Below are positions 43,520 to 55,339 of a stretch of 64,000 nt of DNA, piece by piece (position 1 is the first letter of the stretch; the number at the start of each line of letters is the position of its first letter). The stretch lies in contig JAANYP010006337.1 of the NCBI GenBank assembly GCA_020465985.1, positions 1-64,000 of the forward strand, read 5' to 3'. The position numbers and the translations under genes are program-made. The notes beneath the pieces are model-generated. The model ran no database searches, was not told where the DNA came from, and saw only the letters and a list, made by a program, of their open reading frames with translations. This DNA comes from Centrapalus pauciflorus (Eukaryota; Streptophyta; Magnoliopsida; Asterales; Asteraceae).

Positions 43520-46500
43520 TTACTCTGGATTACGCATTCCGTTTAGCTGAACTAAATACTCAAAACGTGACTTATCAAAAGCTTTGGTAAATAAATCCGC
43601 ATTATTATCATCCCTTGCCGCTTTTACCAGCTTAATTAAAATCTTTTCTGCACAATCACGTATAAAGTGGTGTCTTATGTCTATGTGCTTGGTTTTATTG
43701 TGTTTAACTGGATTATTGGTTATTGCAATTGTTGACTGGTTATCTATCCTAATAGGAGTACGAGTATAAGTCAAACTGTAATCCCGCAATTGTTATTGTA
43801 TCCACAGAACCTGTGAACAGCAACTACCAGCAGCAACATATTCAGCCTCGCACGTTGACACGGCTATCGAAATCTGTTTCTTGCATTGCCAGGAAACGAG
43901 CCTTCCTCCTAGGAACTGACAACCTCCAGTTGTTGACTTGCAAGTTAAGCTACATCCTCCATAGTCTGAATCCGTGAACGCCTCCAATTCCAGATCGCCC
44001 TCCGCGTGATACCAAAGTCCCAGCTTCGGTTTCGACTTGAGGTATCGTAGAATCCGCTTCACAGCTTTCATGTGCATCTCTTTTGGATTACCTTGAAACC
44101 TAGCACGAATACATACAACAAACATTATATCAGGTCTAGAAGCAGTTAAATACATAAGTGACCCAATCATGGCCCGATATAACGTCGGATCCACATCGGT
44201 ATCACTTTCTGTACCCGGTCCAAGATTATGGTTCACTTGAATCCGCGTGCTGAAGTGAGCTGTCAGCTTGGTTCCTTCTATCCCGAAGCGCTCTAAGATG
44301 TCGTAGACATACTTCGTTTGATGAATAAACATGTCCTCCTTCCTTTGTTCGACTTGCAAACCCAAAAAGAAGTTTAACTCACCCATCGCACTCATCTCAA
44401 ACTTTGACTTCATCACCTTTTCAAAATCTGTGCACATCTGCTCGTCTGATGATCCAAAGATGATATCATCGACGTACACTTGTACCAAGACGAAATGTTC
44501 TCCATTTGGCTTCACGAACAGCGTACTATCTATTCTCCCTCTTTCAAACCCGTTATCTAAAAGATGATTGGATAAAGTTTCGTACCACGCCCTCGGTGCT
44601 TGATGTAATCCATACAAAGCCTTATCTAACCGATAGACTCTGTCTGGATATTTCGGATCTGTAAACCCGGGCGGCTGTCCACATATACCAGTTCCTTCAC
44701 TTTCCCATAAAGGAAAGCACTCTTAACATCTAGCTGATAAACTTTAAAACCTTTGAAGGAAGCAAAAGCCAGAAACAAACGGATTGCTTCAAGCCTTGCC
44801 ACTGGCGCGAACACTTAATTGTAATCGATTCCTTCCTCTTGGTTGAAACCCTTTACCACTAGTCTTGCTTTGTTGCGAGTGACTATACCTCGATCATCTC
44901 TTTTGCACTTAAAAACCAATTTGGTTCCTATTGCTATTTCTCCTCGAGGTAACGGAACTAACTCCCACACTTCTAGTTTCCTAAAATGTGACAGTTCTTC
45001 CTGCATCACTTCAACCCAAGAGTTGTCTTTTAGTGCCATTTGCACATTTTTCGGCTCTACTTGCGAGATGAAACATGAGTAGAGGCAAGTGTGAAAGGCC
45101 TCGGAGTCATTTATCATCGACAACAACACTGTGTTGTTATTCAAACTACTCCTAGTCCTTACACCAGCATTAGGATTTTCTATGATACTCTCAATAGGAT
45201 GATTCTTGTTGATCCTAGATGTCTCTATCTCGTCAACTCTCAGACTATCTCCCAAATTTGATCCTATCTCTCCTAATGGGGGAACGACTTCAGACTCCAC
45301 ATTTTCTTCCTCATGGACACTGTCTTCAGAGTTAGAATTTGTTGTCTGATTTTCGTTGTAGGCACTTCAGAATCACTTTCTTCTGGAGATCTATCTTCAG
45401 TTGATGTAGGCTCTGATGTTGATGGAAAGGTGGTCCTCGGAAAACTTTGACCCTCGTCATTCAAGTTTAATGACGACAAGTCCTGTTCGATTGTACCTGC
45501 ATTTCCATCCAAAGGAATGTTAAATGACTCAAACAATTTGTCATAATCAAATATCCATTCCGGACCAGTTTGGGGTTCATGTGTATAACTTGTGACTTCA
45601 ATGTTATACACAATCCCTACTGTACCATTTGATTTGTTAAAAACCTTTTATTTGGTGAGTTCGGCACATAACCTAGGAAATATCCTTCGTCAGCCTTTTC
45701 ACCAAACTTAGGTTGATGTTTTGTTTTCATTAAAGTACATGGTACCCCAAAAGGTTCGAAGCCAGTTAAATTTGGTGGCCGTTTATTCCAAACTTCATAA
45801 CAGGTTTTGTTCACTGATTTGACAGTAAGGACCCGGTTTAAAACAAGGCATGCAGTATTCACTGCCTCCCCCCAAAACATGGTAGGAAGCCTTGCCGAAA
45901 GCATGGTCCTTGCTGCCTCAATCAATGTAATGTTTTTCCGTTCGGCCACCCCATTTTGTTGTGGCTCATAAGGTGCACTAAATTGATGCACTATGCCCTT
46001 TGATAGGCAATATACACCAATAACAGTGTTTTTAAATTCTGTTCCGTTATCACTTCTAATTCGTTTAACCCTCGTTCCGTAAGAATTTTCCACCTGGTCT
46101 AAGAACCCGATGAGCTTGGCAGTCGTCTCGTCCTTTGTACCTAAAAAGAAAACCCAAGAAAAACGTGAGTAATCGTCAGTAATAACTAAACAGTACCAAC
46201 TACCACCTATACTCCTTTTGTTGATTGGTCCGAAGAGGTTCATATGCAACAAATTGAATGTGGCAGCTATTGAGTTCTGAGTCTTGGACTTGTGTGCCTT
46301 CTTGTGTTGTTTTCCTTTCTTGCACGGTAGACACTTATCCTCGAACTGAAAACTCTTCATAGGAACACCTTCCACCAATCCATTTTTCGTAATGTAGTTC
46401 ATTTTCCTTAGGTGCAAGTGTGCCATGCGTCTGTGCCATAAAACCGACTCAGTCTCTGAAGCTTTAGATAGCAGACAAACTAGTCCCATCGAAGATTCCG

Positions 46501-46880
46501 GCTTGTTCATGTCGAGCATGTACAGGTCATTCTTCCTTGGATCCCTCATCAGTATCCACTCTTCAGGTACTTTGAACCCCGGTTTTAGCACTAACGCCTC
46601 AGTATCAGTGAATAGTACTGAGTTCTTCTTATCACAGATTTGAGATACACTAATGAGATTGTGAACCAGTTTATCAACGTGATAAACTTGATCCAGTTTG
46701 ATAGTCCCATTAGTGACCACTCCAGTACCGGTGATATTTCCTCCTTTATTGCCAGCGAATGATACAAATCCCCGATTCCCTCCCTTGAAGTCTGCAAGGA
46801 GACTTCATTCCCCTGTCATGTGCCTGGAGCAACCACTGTCGACGAACCATTTGTTGTTTGGACCTGTAGTTATCTCCTGC
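43520..46880 (-). pseudogene. Copia C pol: protease, integrase, RT, RNase H (many breaks)
   Basis: Protease: FVDSGCSRHMTG at about 46840, with a TGA at about 46807. Integrase (45617-46720): HHCC zinc region, then LLHMNLFGP, where the first catalytic Asp has become Asn; SDNGTEF and VAERKN keep the other two. The linker and RT are broken by a frameshift near 45300, TAA at about 44815 and a frameshift near 44690. RT keeps VYVDDIIFGS at about 44470. RNase H keeps the TDSDYGG and CEAEY motifs, with a TAA at about 43790. It ends at a natural stop, 43520, after NGMRNPE. Confidence 0.9.
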
Positions 46881-46901
46881 ACATGAAAGAAAATAGGTTA
46901 G
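46877..46901 (-). promoter_or_regulatory. splice-acceptor-like site at gag/pol boundary of Copia C
   Basis: In sense AACTAACC (the CTAAC branch consensus at 46897-46901 overlaps the gag stop TAA, 46898-46900), a pyrimidine-rich run, and CATGTGCAG ending at 46877, followed by G. Branch-to-AG distance is about 21. Confidence 0.5.
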
Positions 46902-49592
46902 TTATCACGGGAAACCCAAGCCATAACTGACTTGGTAATACCATTCTCGTCCACATCCTTAAACTCTTTCAAATACCCATCTCGCCTTTCAGGCGACTTG
47001 GGTTTTTGAATTGGAGTCTGTTGTGGTGCAGAGTGATTTAAGTTCACTCTCGGCCTTTGAGTAGGCATTTGCTGTGGAGCTCTCGAATAGTTACGATTAT
47101 AATTCATTTCCGACTGATATCCCTGAGCTCTACCTGGTGTTTGATGTCTTACAGGAGTATGTGACCGAACGGGAGTGTAAGCTCTGCTAGGTGTGGTACT
47201 CCTATAATTCTATTGTGGTCCTGACCTAGATTGATTAATGACTCTATTTGGTGAATTAGTCCTAATCACTTCTTTTGGTCGACCTGACACAGGCATTTGT
47301 TTCAAAGCAGATTTAGGTGCGGCTTGCACAGTTTTCTCGGTAGTTTGAGAACTACTAGTGCTTGCAACACTGGCGAAGGCTTAAGTTGTTCCGGCTTTCC
47401 AGTCTTAGGTGTAGAATCTACTTTCCTATGTGGAAAACTAGAAGCAACATGCCCCATTTCGTGACATCTAAAGCAAGATATTTTGTCAATTGACTTTTTA
47501 TGAGTGCCCTTTGACTTAGGTGTCTCACTAGTGTCTGGTTCTTTTGTTTCAACTATATCGACTGGTTCCTCCTCCTGATCATTAAAGTCAATTTTGTGTT
47601 GTCCTACAGGTTTATCACTAGAGGATGGCACAAATTTAACCTTCTTAATCTTGATATTAGTAGTAGTCACCTTAGTTTCTTTTTCTTTAGCAATTTCAGA
47701 CACTGGTTCCGGTATTACCTCTGATTCAACTAATTTTTCAGTTTTCTCCTGAGGTTGGGGTACATAATTGTCATTGAAAGGTGGAGGACTCTCATGATAC
47801 CCTAGACCTATAGGCTTCTTAGATTGACGCTGTGCATCTAAGATTTTCCCTAGGCTGAGTGATGAGTTCCTAAACTTTTCAAGTTTACTATTTACCTCAG
47901 CTACCTTTACCTTAGGTTCTGCTAGCTCTACTTCTTTGTTTTTAAGCTATTTTGTCAATGCCTCAAAATGTTCGTACAACAGTTCTAATCTAACACACTG
48001 TTCACTAAGCTTGTCCTTTAGAACTACGACATCTTGTGCATCAGCCTTAAGCTTATCCCTAAGATCTTCCTTTATATCTACTAGGCTAGCGTTATCCGAT
48101 TTTAATGATTCATTTTGAGCAGATATATTTTGATGTGATTCAAGTACTAAATTTAACCTATCGTTAGACATAGCACACAAAACACATAAATAATGGAAAA
48201 GAGAAAAGTTCAGAGTTACCTTGGCATGATCTGATTCCATGTTGGCCATCTGTGTGGCGAACTCCAGAATTGTCTGATCAGCTGACTTTTCTACCCACAT
48301 CGGACTGCTTTCATTCTGATTGCTGTCCCCTGTAATTTCCTCTGCTCCATCACTTCCAGTCTCGGTCACTGCAGCCATAAAGGCTCTAGCATTCGACTCT
48401 GGATGTGTACTCCAGTCATAAGTTCCATCTAGCTGTCTGTCTGATGTCACGTTGGATAACAGACCAGCTATATTAACCTTTTAACACTTCGAGTTACCAT
48501 GGCCAGTTGCCATTGTAGAACCATCTCTTCTAGATCATCAGGATCTACCTGATCGTAAACCTCATCCCAAAGTGTAGCATCGTTGATTTTGCCCTGAACG
48601 CAATTGCCGTAAGCGGCGACGAAAGAAGCCAACAAATTCAGATGGTCTTCAGCATATTTTGCGCTCATAGGCATCTTTGAATACCCTTGAGATGTAGATG
48701 TCGGAGTAGCCTGATGCTGCTTTTCTTCTGGTCTAGCAAACCCTAAGAAAGCCCTACTTACTGAGTCCTCTGATTCAGCCGGTGTCGATGTCTCTCCCGA
48801 GAAGAATGTTGTAGCCGTCTTCACATCAGTTGCCCCTGAAGGTTTTGATTTCCCAAAGTACATATCCGGATCTTGAACTTGTTCATAATCCCTCTCCTTC
48901 TTCAGCAACTCAAAGTGATATGCCCTCAGCGTTCCTATTACACTGTCTAGAGTAAGAGTATAGAATTTATCTTCATCATGCTTTATCAGTGCCACATACA
49001 TTTCCCATATGGCAGGCAAAACATCTAGAATCTTGTTAATTTTCTCTGTTTCACTATACTCCACATCATGGCTGTCTAACTCAGTCAATAAGTGATAAAA
49101 TCTGGTAATTGTCTCATCCAGCTTTTCGTTCTTCAATGCTTTGAAGATGGCAAACTGCTGCTTGAGCATTTCCATTCTGTTCTTTCTGACCCTCGGGTTA
49201 CCTTCACACTGTTTCTCTAAAGCATCCCACAGCTCTTTTGCTGTCTTCTGACTTCGGAAAGTGTGCAAGATCTCCTGAGGTAACGCCATTCTAATGATAG
49301 CCAATGCACGGTTCTCGGCTTCATACAGCTTTTTATCATCATCCTTCATCTTTGAATAAGGCACGACCTTTTGTCGTCCTTCAACATCAGTTGTAGGTGG
49401 AATGTATCCTTTGTCGATACAAATCCACATCCGCATATCATTAAACCTCGCGAAGTCGGCAAACCTATCCTTCCACCAGTAATAGTCCTCTATTTTCATC
49501 AACTTCGGTGGAGAATTCGCTTTTCCACCCTCGTGATCCATCTCAATTAACCTCTGTAGACTTGTCATTGTTTCAAATATTTTTGAATTCAA
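46898..49592 (-). pseudogene. Copia C Gag, four or more pieces
   Basis: The N-terminal gag domain is intact (48468-49592; YYWWKDRFADF, then LWDALEKQCEG and MEMLKQQFAIF), starting at ATG 49592 or 49568. The middle (47947-48450) is in another frame and contains a coiled-coil-like stretch. A piece at 47302-47703 has a knuckle CFRCHEMGH whose last Cys is Phe. The C-terminal piece 46898-47107 ends SRDN before TAA, in the same frame as protease. It cannot make full Gag. Confidence 0.85.
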
Positions 49593-50144
49593 ACTTAATT
49601 AATTTAGTTCGAAATTAATTTAAAGTAATTCTGTCGAATTTGGATAAATTCGAATTTAATTAATTTTAAACTGGTTTGGAACTAAATTCGAAATTAAATT
49701 TGAAGTCCAACTATATTCGAAATTAAAGACAAACTCGAAGGTCCCTAAATTCAAAATCCCTAATTCGATCTTAGTGTAAAATCGAAAATCCAAGCAAATT
49801 CAAGAAGGCCAAATTCGAATCAAACCCAAAGGAATCTCGAAAGGAGCGTATTTTTTGTCAAACTCGAAAATGAGCAAACCCTAATATCCTCTTAACAAAC
49901 TCGAGCGCCGCAAAATTTGAAAAACGGCTAATACTTCGAGTTTTTCAAGTTTTGCAGATTAAACCAATATTTTTACGAGTAAAAATACTAATTTTGATAA
50001 AAAACTTGAACTACAACAAAGTATTTACCAAGATCAAACTTGATAAGCTCGAAAAACCTCCAAAAACGTGATATTATCTGTCCAAAACGTCAAGAAACCT
50101 AGGATGTTGCTTATGAACACGAAGAACACCAAAAACACCCCAAT
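49593..50144 (-). other. Copia C leader
   Basis: About 550 bases between primer site and gag, AT-rich, with about eight TTCGAA/CTCGAA sites (49635-49925 and near 50050). A donor-like TTGGTAAATAC has its GT at 50027-50028, about 130 bases after the LTR. Confidence 0.6.
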
Positions 50145-50157
50145 GGCTCTGATACCA
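50145..50157 (-). other. primer binding site of Copia C (initiator-Met tRNA)
   Basis: In sense TGGTATCAGAGCC, exact, two bases after LTR 2. Confidence 0.92.
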
Positions 50158-50159
50158 CT

Positions 50160-50772
50160 TGTAAGGTCTTGACTCTACGGATCTATCTCGACGCGACACC
50201 GTCTAATGCGTGCGGAATCCTCGTTAGCGGCTTGACGGTAAGATCACACACACGGAAACACGGAGACTACCACGGTGTTATACGAACGACTACAAACGCA
50301 CCTACACGATGATTCTCTCCAAAACTACTCTCTGGAAACTTGCAAGTTCGAGATCTCCTTTTGCTTAATTGCACTGAAATTCTGCAAAAAGTCTGATAAT
50401 TATTCGAGTTAACCCTTAATTATACTGACAGATTCGAGTTTGTCATAGGACAAATTCGAATCAGGCCCAAGGCCCATTCGAATTTGTCCTTATGATAAAT
50501 TCGAATCTGCCTTAAGTACAAATTCGAATTTATATCAAATTCGAATTTCAAATATCAAACTTCTATTTGAACATATGTTTGAATATATCTTTGAACTTTA
50601 TGTTTGAACTTCTTGTAATACGTTACACCAAGTTCAAACATACAAACAACAAATATCAAACACACATAATCACATATATCAAACACTAGTCAATATTCAA
50701 TACTACGTAACTTGACTTACACAAAATGCTAACAATACTTAGACTGCTATCGTCACACAGGGAGTACCAACA
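50160..50772 (-). repeat. Copia C LTR 2
   Basis: 613 bases, TGTAAGG to ACCAACA. It is followed not by flanking DNA but by a second copy of the 3' internal end. Confidence 0.92.
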
Positions 50773-51606
50773 GACTCCCCCTTGATGATAGCTTCTAACT
50801 ATTTACATTTTGACTAAGTACTAAGGCCTATTCAAAATACTACCAGCATACAGACCTTGTTTAACACAAACCTTGACCACATTCTGATACTTTTTGGCTT
50901 CAGACTACATATGCGCATCACACGAGATTTTGTGAACATTAAGCACTTGAAGATCATCTTTGGACAGATTAACTAGGTGCAACGGATTATAAACTCTAAG
51001 AATCACCTTTTCTTCGAGGTCTTCCATCACAGCTTCACCCGTCTCACTTTCAACATACCACCAGTTGAGATTACCCAACACATTCTGTGGCATCGGCTTC
51101 AGAGGGACTTTCTTTAAACATCTAACTGGTTTGTACTGAATTTTCATCCATGGCCTACCAGTCAGAGGACCAATTCTTGTATGGTCCATAACTCTTTTGC
51201 CAATTCGTGGATTGAGCCTTTCAAATTTCCTAGACCTCCCTTCCCTTCTTATAATATTGGCAATTATCTCAGCATAGGGATCGTCCCCGATATTAACCAG
51301 CTCTTTCCACGCCAACGCCTTTATCTCAACCTTTGGAAGTGAATTGAAATCTTTTAATCTTCTCCTTAGATACTGAAGCCCATCCTTTCTCTTGATGATA
51401 AACAGCTGCAGTTCTCGATCAAAGAACCAGCTAAGTATATTTCCGGACAGCTTTCCAGCACTAGGCACAATCATCTTTTCCTTCAATTCTATAACCTTCT
51501 TTTCTGCCCTAAACCATAACTTTCTCTGTTCTTCATCAGTAAGCTCCCTGGCGGCTCTTCAACTTGTGATTCAACATTTAAAGCAGCTTTAACAGCTTCA
51601 ACTTGT
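50773..51606 (-). pseudogene. second copy of Copia C 3' internal end
   Basis: Repeats 29280-30105 with few changes, including the 193-codon open stretch MKEKMIVP to SCDAHM (50905-51486). The copy stops near AACAGCTTCAA (51599) and joins the middle of a third LTR. A 16-base CTTCAACTTGTGATTC occurs at about 51563 and again across the junction at about 51597. Confidence 0.88.
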
Positions 51607-52080
51607 GATTCTCTCCAAAACTACTCTCTGGAAACTTGCAAGTTCGAGATCGCCTTTTGCTTAATTGCTCTGAAATTCTGCAAAAAGTCTGATAATTATT
51701 CGAGTTAACCCTTAATTATACTGACAGATTCGAGTTTGTCATAGGACAAATTCGAATCAGGCCCAAGGCCCATTCAAATTTGTCCTTATGACAAATTCGA
51801 ATCTACCTTAAGTACAAATTCGAATTTATATCAAATTCGAATTTCAACTATCAAACTTCTATTTGAATATATGTTTTAACTTATGTTTGAATATATCTTT
51901 GAACTTTATGTTTGAACTTCTTGTGATACGTTACACCAAGTTCAAACATACAAACAACAAATATCAAACACACATAATAACATATATCAAACACTATTCA
52001 ATATTCAATACTACGTAACTTGACTTACACAAAATGCTAACAATACTTAGACTGCTATCGTCACACAGGGTGTACCAACA
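51607..52080 (-). repeat. Copia C LTR 3, truncated
   Basis: The last 474 bases (plus-strand direction) of the LTR, from GATTCTCTCC to ACCAACA, followed by the AAAGG duplication. The first about 150 bases are missing. Confidence 0.9.
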
Positions 52081-52085
52081 AAAGG

Positions 52086-52441
52086 GGGAGATTGTTAGAT
52101 TTATAATTTCAATCTTATGGATTTATTTCGCAATAATGTGTATTTAATTTATTTCTATGTAATTGTTATTTATTTCCATGCAATTTTCAATTTTAGTAGA
52201 AAGTTGAGGGGTACTTAGTGTAAACCCGTCAAACTAGTCTTAGGTACAAAAAGCAAGTTTGACCTAGGGTTTCGCAACCTTTTGAGACTTTTGCAATTTG
52301 AATATTTGGTGAGAAAAGTGGCGGTTGCACATGTGTTGACATTGACTGAGTTCAAACATTCTCTTTATTTTCTTGCATGATTCAACCTATTATCCTACAT
52401 AAACTTGTGTGAGTGCATATTATTTGTTTGGGACCACTACA
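52086..52441 (+). mobile_element. Copia-like E1, purine tract and 3' LTR
   Basis: GGGAGAT, the rest of the purine tract, then a 349-base LTR, 52093-52441, TGTTAGATT to CACTACA. It is about 90 percent like the LTR at 60664-61013, so the two are separate insertions and not one pair. Confidence 0.75.
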
Positions 52442-52782
52442 AGAAACGTTTTCTGAAACATTTCAACTTAAAGATTAAGAGACTAATGTTGTCTAGTGAG
52501 TTCCAATATTAATATTAAACACCAACACTTAGAACGCATGAAGATTAAGTAAAGAGAAAATGTGCAATAAATGGATCTTACAATCATTTCCTTAAGATGG
52601 TTTACTAGGATCGTCACTAGAATACCTAACTATATCATTGTACTACAATTAAGATGGTTTACTAGGCTAAAAGTGGTCCCAAGTTTCAATCAACTATAAG
52701 CTCCAAGTCACTATCTACTTTGCATAGCTCAACAACAACCTTACGTTATCAACGTTTTTTTGAAACATTTCAACTTAAATAT
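52442..52782. other. unassigned intervening sequence
   Basis: 341 bases. TTAAGATGGTTTACTAGG occurs twice (about 52594 and 52651), and a GAAACATTTCAACTTAAA block occurs twice (about 52460 and 52762). 52668-52755 is repeated at 60576-60663. No ORF. Confidence 0.6.
52668..52755 (+). repeat. 88-bp repeat, copy 1
   Basis: TAAAAGTGGTCCCAAG to TATCAACGT, matching 60576-60663 in the same orientation with about ten changes. Confidence 0.8.
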
Positions 52783-54022
52783 TGTGAAGACCTCCCCTTA
52801 CGGGGCAGTCTTCAGAGTCTAGGTCCCACATCTTGCAACACGATATCAGTCATAACTAAGATAGAGTAATTATATTGCGGAATTTCAAATTACAGTACAA
52901 ACATTTTAGGATAAGTTTAACACACTTTTAGTACAGATTACAGTTTTCAAATTAAACTTATAAAGGGTACAAGACGAATCTAATTCATGTCATCATACAA
53001 TCAAATCAAATCTACCCAGACCACCACAATTATCATCTGTCAATCAGTACCGAAGGTTTGTTTAGTAGTGGTCTATAGAAAACTTCAATCTTGATTCTTG
53101 AAAGACCTAAGAACTAGGTCCAGCAGGTGCTTTTCCCTTATCTTTTCCAGTAAAAAGGTTAAACAACAACTATAAGCAATGCTTAGTGAGAATATAGATT
53201 TTCAGATTACATGCATTTCAAGCGGATCATGGGTCTAGCGTGATATGTCTTGACTGCCGCTACCGCCACTCATGATTGAGACATAGTAGTCATAGAATAG
53301 GATGATGTCCAGGCCACGCTCACGCTTTTAGTGGAAGCTATCCACTTGTACTGGGCTAGCTACCAGTAATCAACATGGGGGAACATCGGAGTATCATTAC
53401 CAAGTTCAATAGAATTGGTGAAGTAGCATGGTCTAGAACAATAGACCGACAAGGCTAATCATACTAAGCTGAATCAATACATCAAAGACACGAGCAATGA
53501 TGGAAGCATAAATAATCAAGGTCATGATAGCAATAAACTCATAACAATATTTGAAATGAACTGTATGTACAATGTCATGCGGAATGATAAGTCAAATAGC
53601 TATCATGATCCACAGGACATCACCGAACCATGGTGAGCACAGGTCACAATCCAGCTGAGCATGTATGAATGTCAAAATAAACTATCATCAACAATATGTC
53701 TCAACCGGAATCTAGCATGTAAAACTGAATATCTATAACTGACAGTTTCTGTTGTCTTATCAAGAAGATTCCTCCACCACCTGAGTTATCTCAGAATTTT
53801 ATCTATAATCTTTGTCGTTCTGGACTCTGGCTTTTCTTTTCAAATCTTTGACCCACTTTCAATATCTTTAAATCTTTAATTCTTTGTTCAGAATTTATCT
53901 GAACCTTTGTAGAATTATATCATTGCAAGAACATTTAGCTTTAAATCTTTATGTGATCTGATTCTGATAACTGATAACTCATCAATCATTTTTCATTTTC
54001 ATTGTTTCTTTGAATTCTCAAA

Positions 54023-54024
<2 letters not shown>

Positions 54025-54077
<53 letters not shown>

Positions 54078-54078
54078 C

Positions 54079-54148
<70 letters not shown>
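54025..54148. repeat. compound TA/CA microsatellite
   Basis: TA runs interrupted by two CA runs. Ile-Tyr and Cys-Val ORFs over it are artefacts. Confidence 0.95.
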
Positions 54149-54150
<2 letters not shown>

Positions 54151-54229
54151 TGTTGTTTTGTTCTTTCAACATAAAATCATGGGTATTAGAATTGTAACAC
54201 ATCATTTATTTATTATTTTAAAGCATGAA

Positions 54230-54485
54230 AAATAGACCATCCGGATTCATCAACCGGATTCGGACAATCTGGATTCGGATCAACCGGATTCAGAGCAACC
54301 AAATTCGGACCATCCGGATAGGGCATCCGGACCGAACCGAAATGGGTAATCCGAATTGGCATCCGAACTCGGATCATCTAAGTTCAGATCAATCTCACAT
54401 CCGAGTTCGACTCAACTTTCATCCGAAACAGGTCCGAAATGGGCATCTCATCCGAATTCGGGTTCCAACCGAATTCGGATCCCAA
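54230..54485. repeat. CCGAATTCGG/ATCCGA array in LTR of G
   Basis: More than fifteen CCGGATTCGGA, ATCCGAA or CCGAATTCGG units in 250 bases, at the same relative place as the array in H (62330-62610). Confidence 0.8.
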
Positions 54486-55339
54486 GACTTATAAATTTCC
54501 AGGTTTGTTCTTGACGTTCCAACTTTTATTCATACGGGTTTTTAACAAAAATTCTCTAAACACATTTTTATTAACATGCAATGTAAACTAAAGTTATATT
54601 ATCATTTTTGGGTTGTTTTTATACCATTTTCCCTATCAAAAACACATTATATTACTCAAAATCGTCCAAAATTCATACTTTTTGTCGACAACACATATTT
54701 TACAAAAATTCAGAATTCTACTTTATTTGTCAAGAACACATATTTTCCTATCAAAAACACATTAAATACATGATTTCTAACCATTTATACAAACATGCAA
54801 CAACATTACTATGCTTTGAGATCTTAAATTTTCGATTTTTCTCAAAACCGAACCAAATCCTTAAAATTTTGAAATTTAAAATGAATATGACCTTAAATCT
54901 TTGTAGTTTCTTGATGTTTAATGTTGTTTTAACTTCTCCTTGACTTCAAATATTCAATTAATTGCAAGTTTTATGGATTTCTTTGAAGATATGTGAATGA
55001 AGCCGTATGATAAAGAAAGAAGAGAGAGAGAAAGAGTTAAAATTCTTTAATTGTGATAATGAGCATAAATTCTCATTTTCTTGTTTTATATATGTTAATT
55101 TTGATAATTATTCTATTTAACCCCTCACACTTTTGTATTTTACATCTCTTTTAACTTTGATCATCTAAATAATTTATATCATTTATTTATCTTAGTTAAA
55201 TAATTTCATTAATTAATTAATTTACAAGCCAAATAATGTAATTAAATTACATTATTGGATCAAATCCAGAAATTAATGTTCAGTTAAGGCTAGGTTGTTA
55301 CAGAATGGGCTCCACAACACACAAACTTCATACTCGAAG

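Larger units (their letters stand above)
28656..52080 (-). mobile_element. Copia C: Sirevirus with three LTRs, carrying nested Tekay D
   Basis: Reverse-oriented Sirevirus: LTR 28656-29279, post-pol ORF (29412-31575 and 40731-41454, split by Tekay D), non-coding region 41458-43519, pol 43520-46880, gag 46898-49592, leader, primer site 50145-50157 and LTR 50160-50772. A second copy of the 3' internal end (50773-51606) and a truncated third LTR (51607-52080) follow. AAAGG flanks the whole. Without D it spans about 14.3 kb. All coding regions are broken. Confidence 0.9.
52783..55302 (-). mobile_element. Tekay G, 3' LTR
   Basis: 2520 bases. Plus strand TGTGAAGACC to GGTTGTTACA, like A and H. It contains a compound TA/CA microsatellite (54025-54148) and a CCGAATTCGG-type array (54230-54485). 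Left flank AATAT; the right partner is lost because the element is truncated. Confidence 0.9.

Noticed and set aside
48158..48219. 62-nt GT-AG stretch in Copia C gag resembling an intron
   Set aside because: The frame is open through it and removal would shift the frame to an early stop, so a gag intron is not supported.
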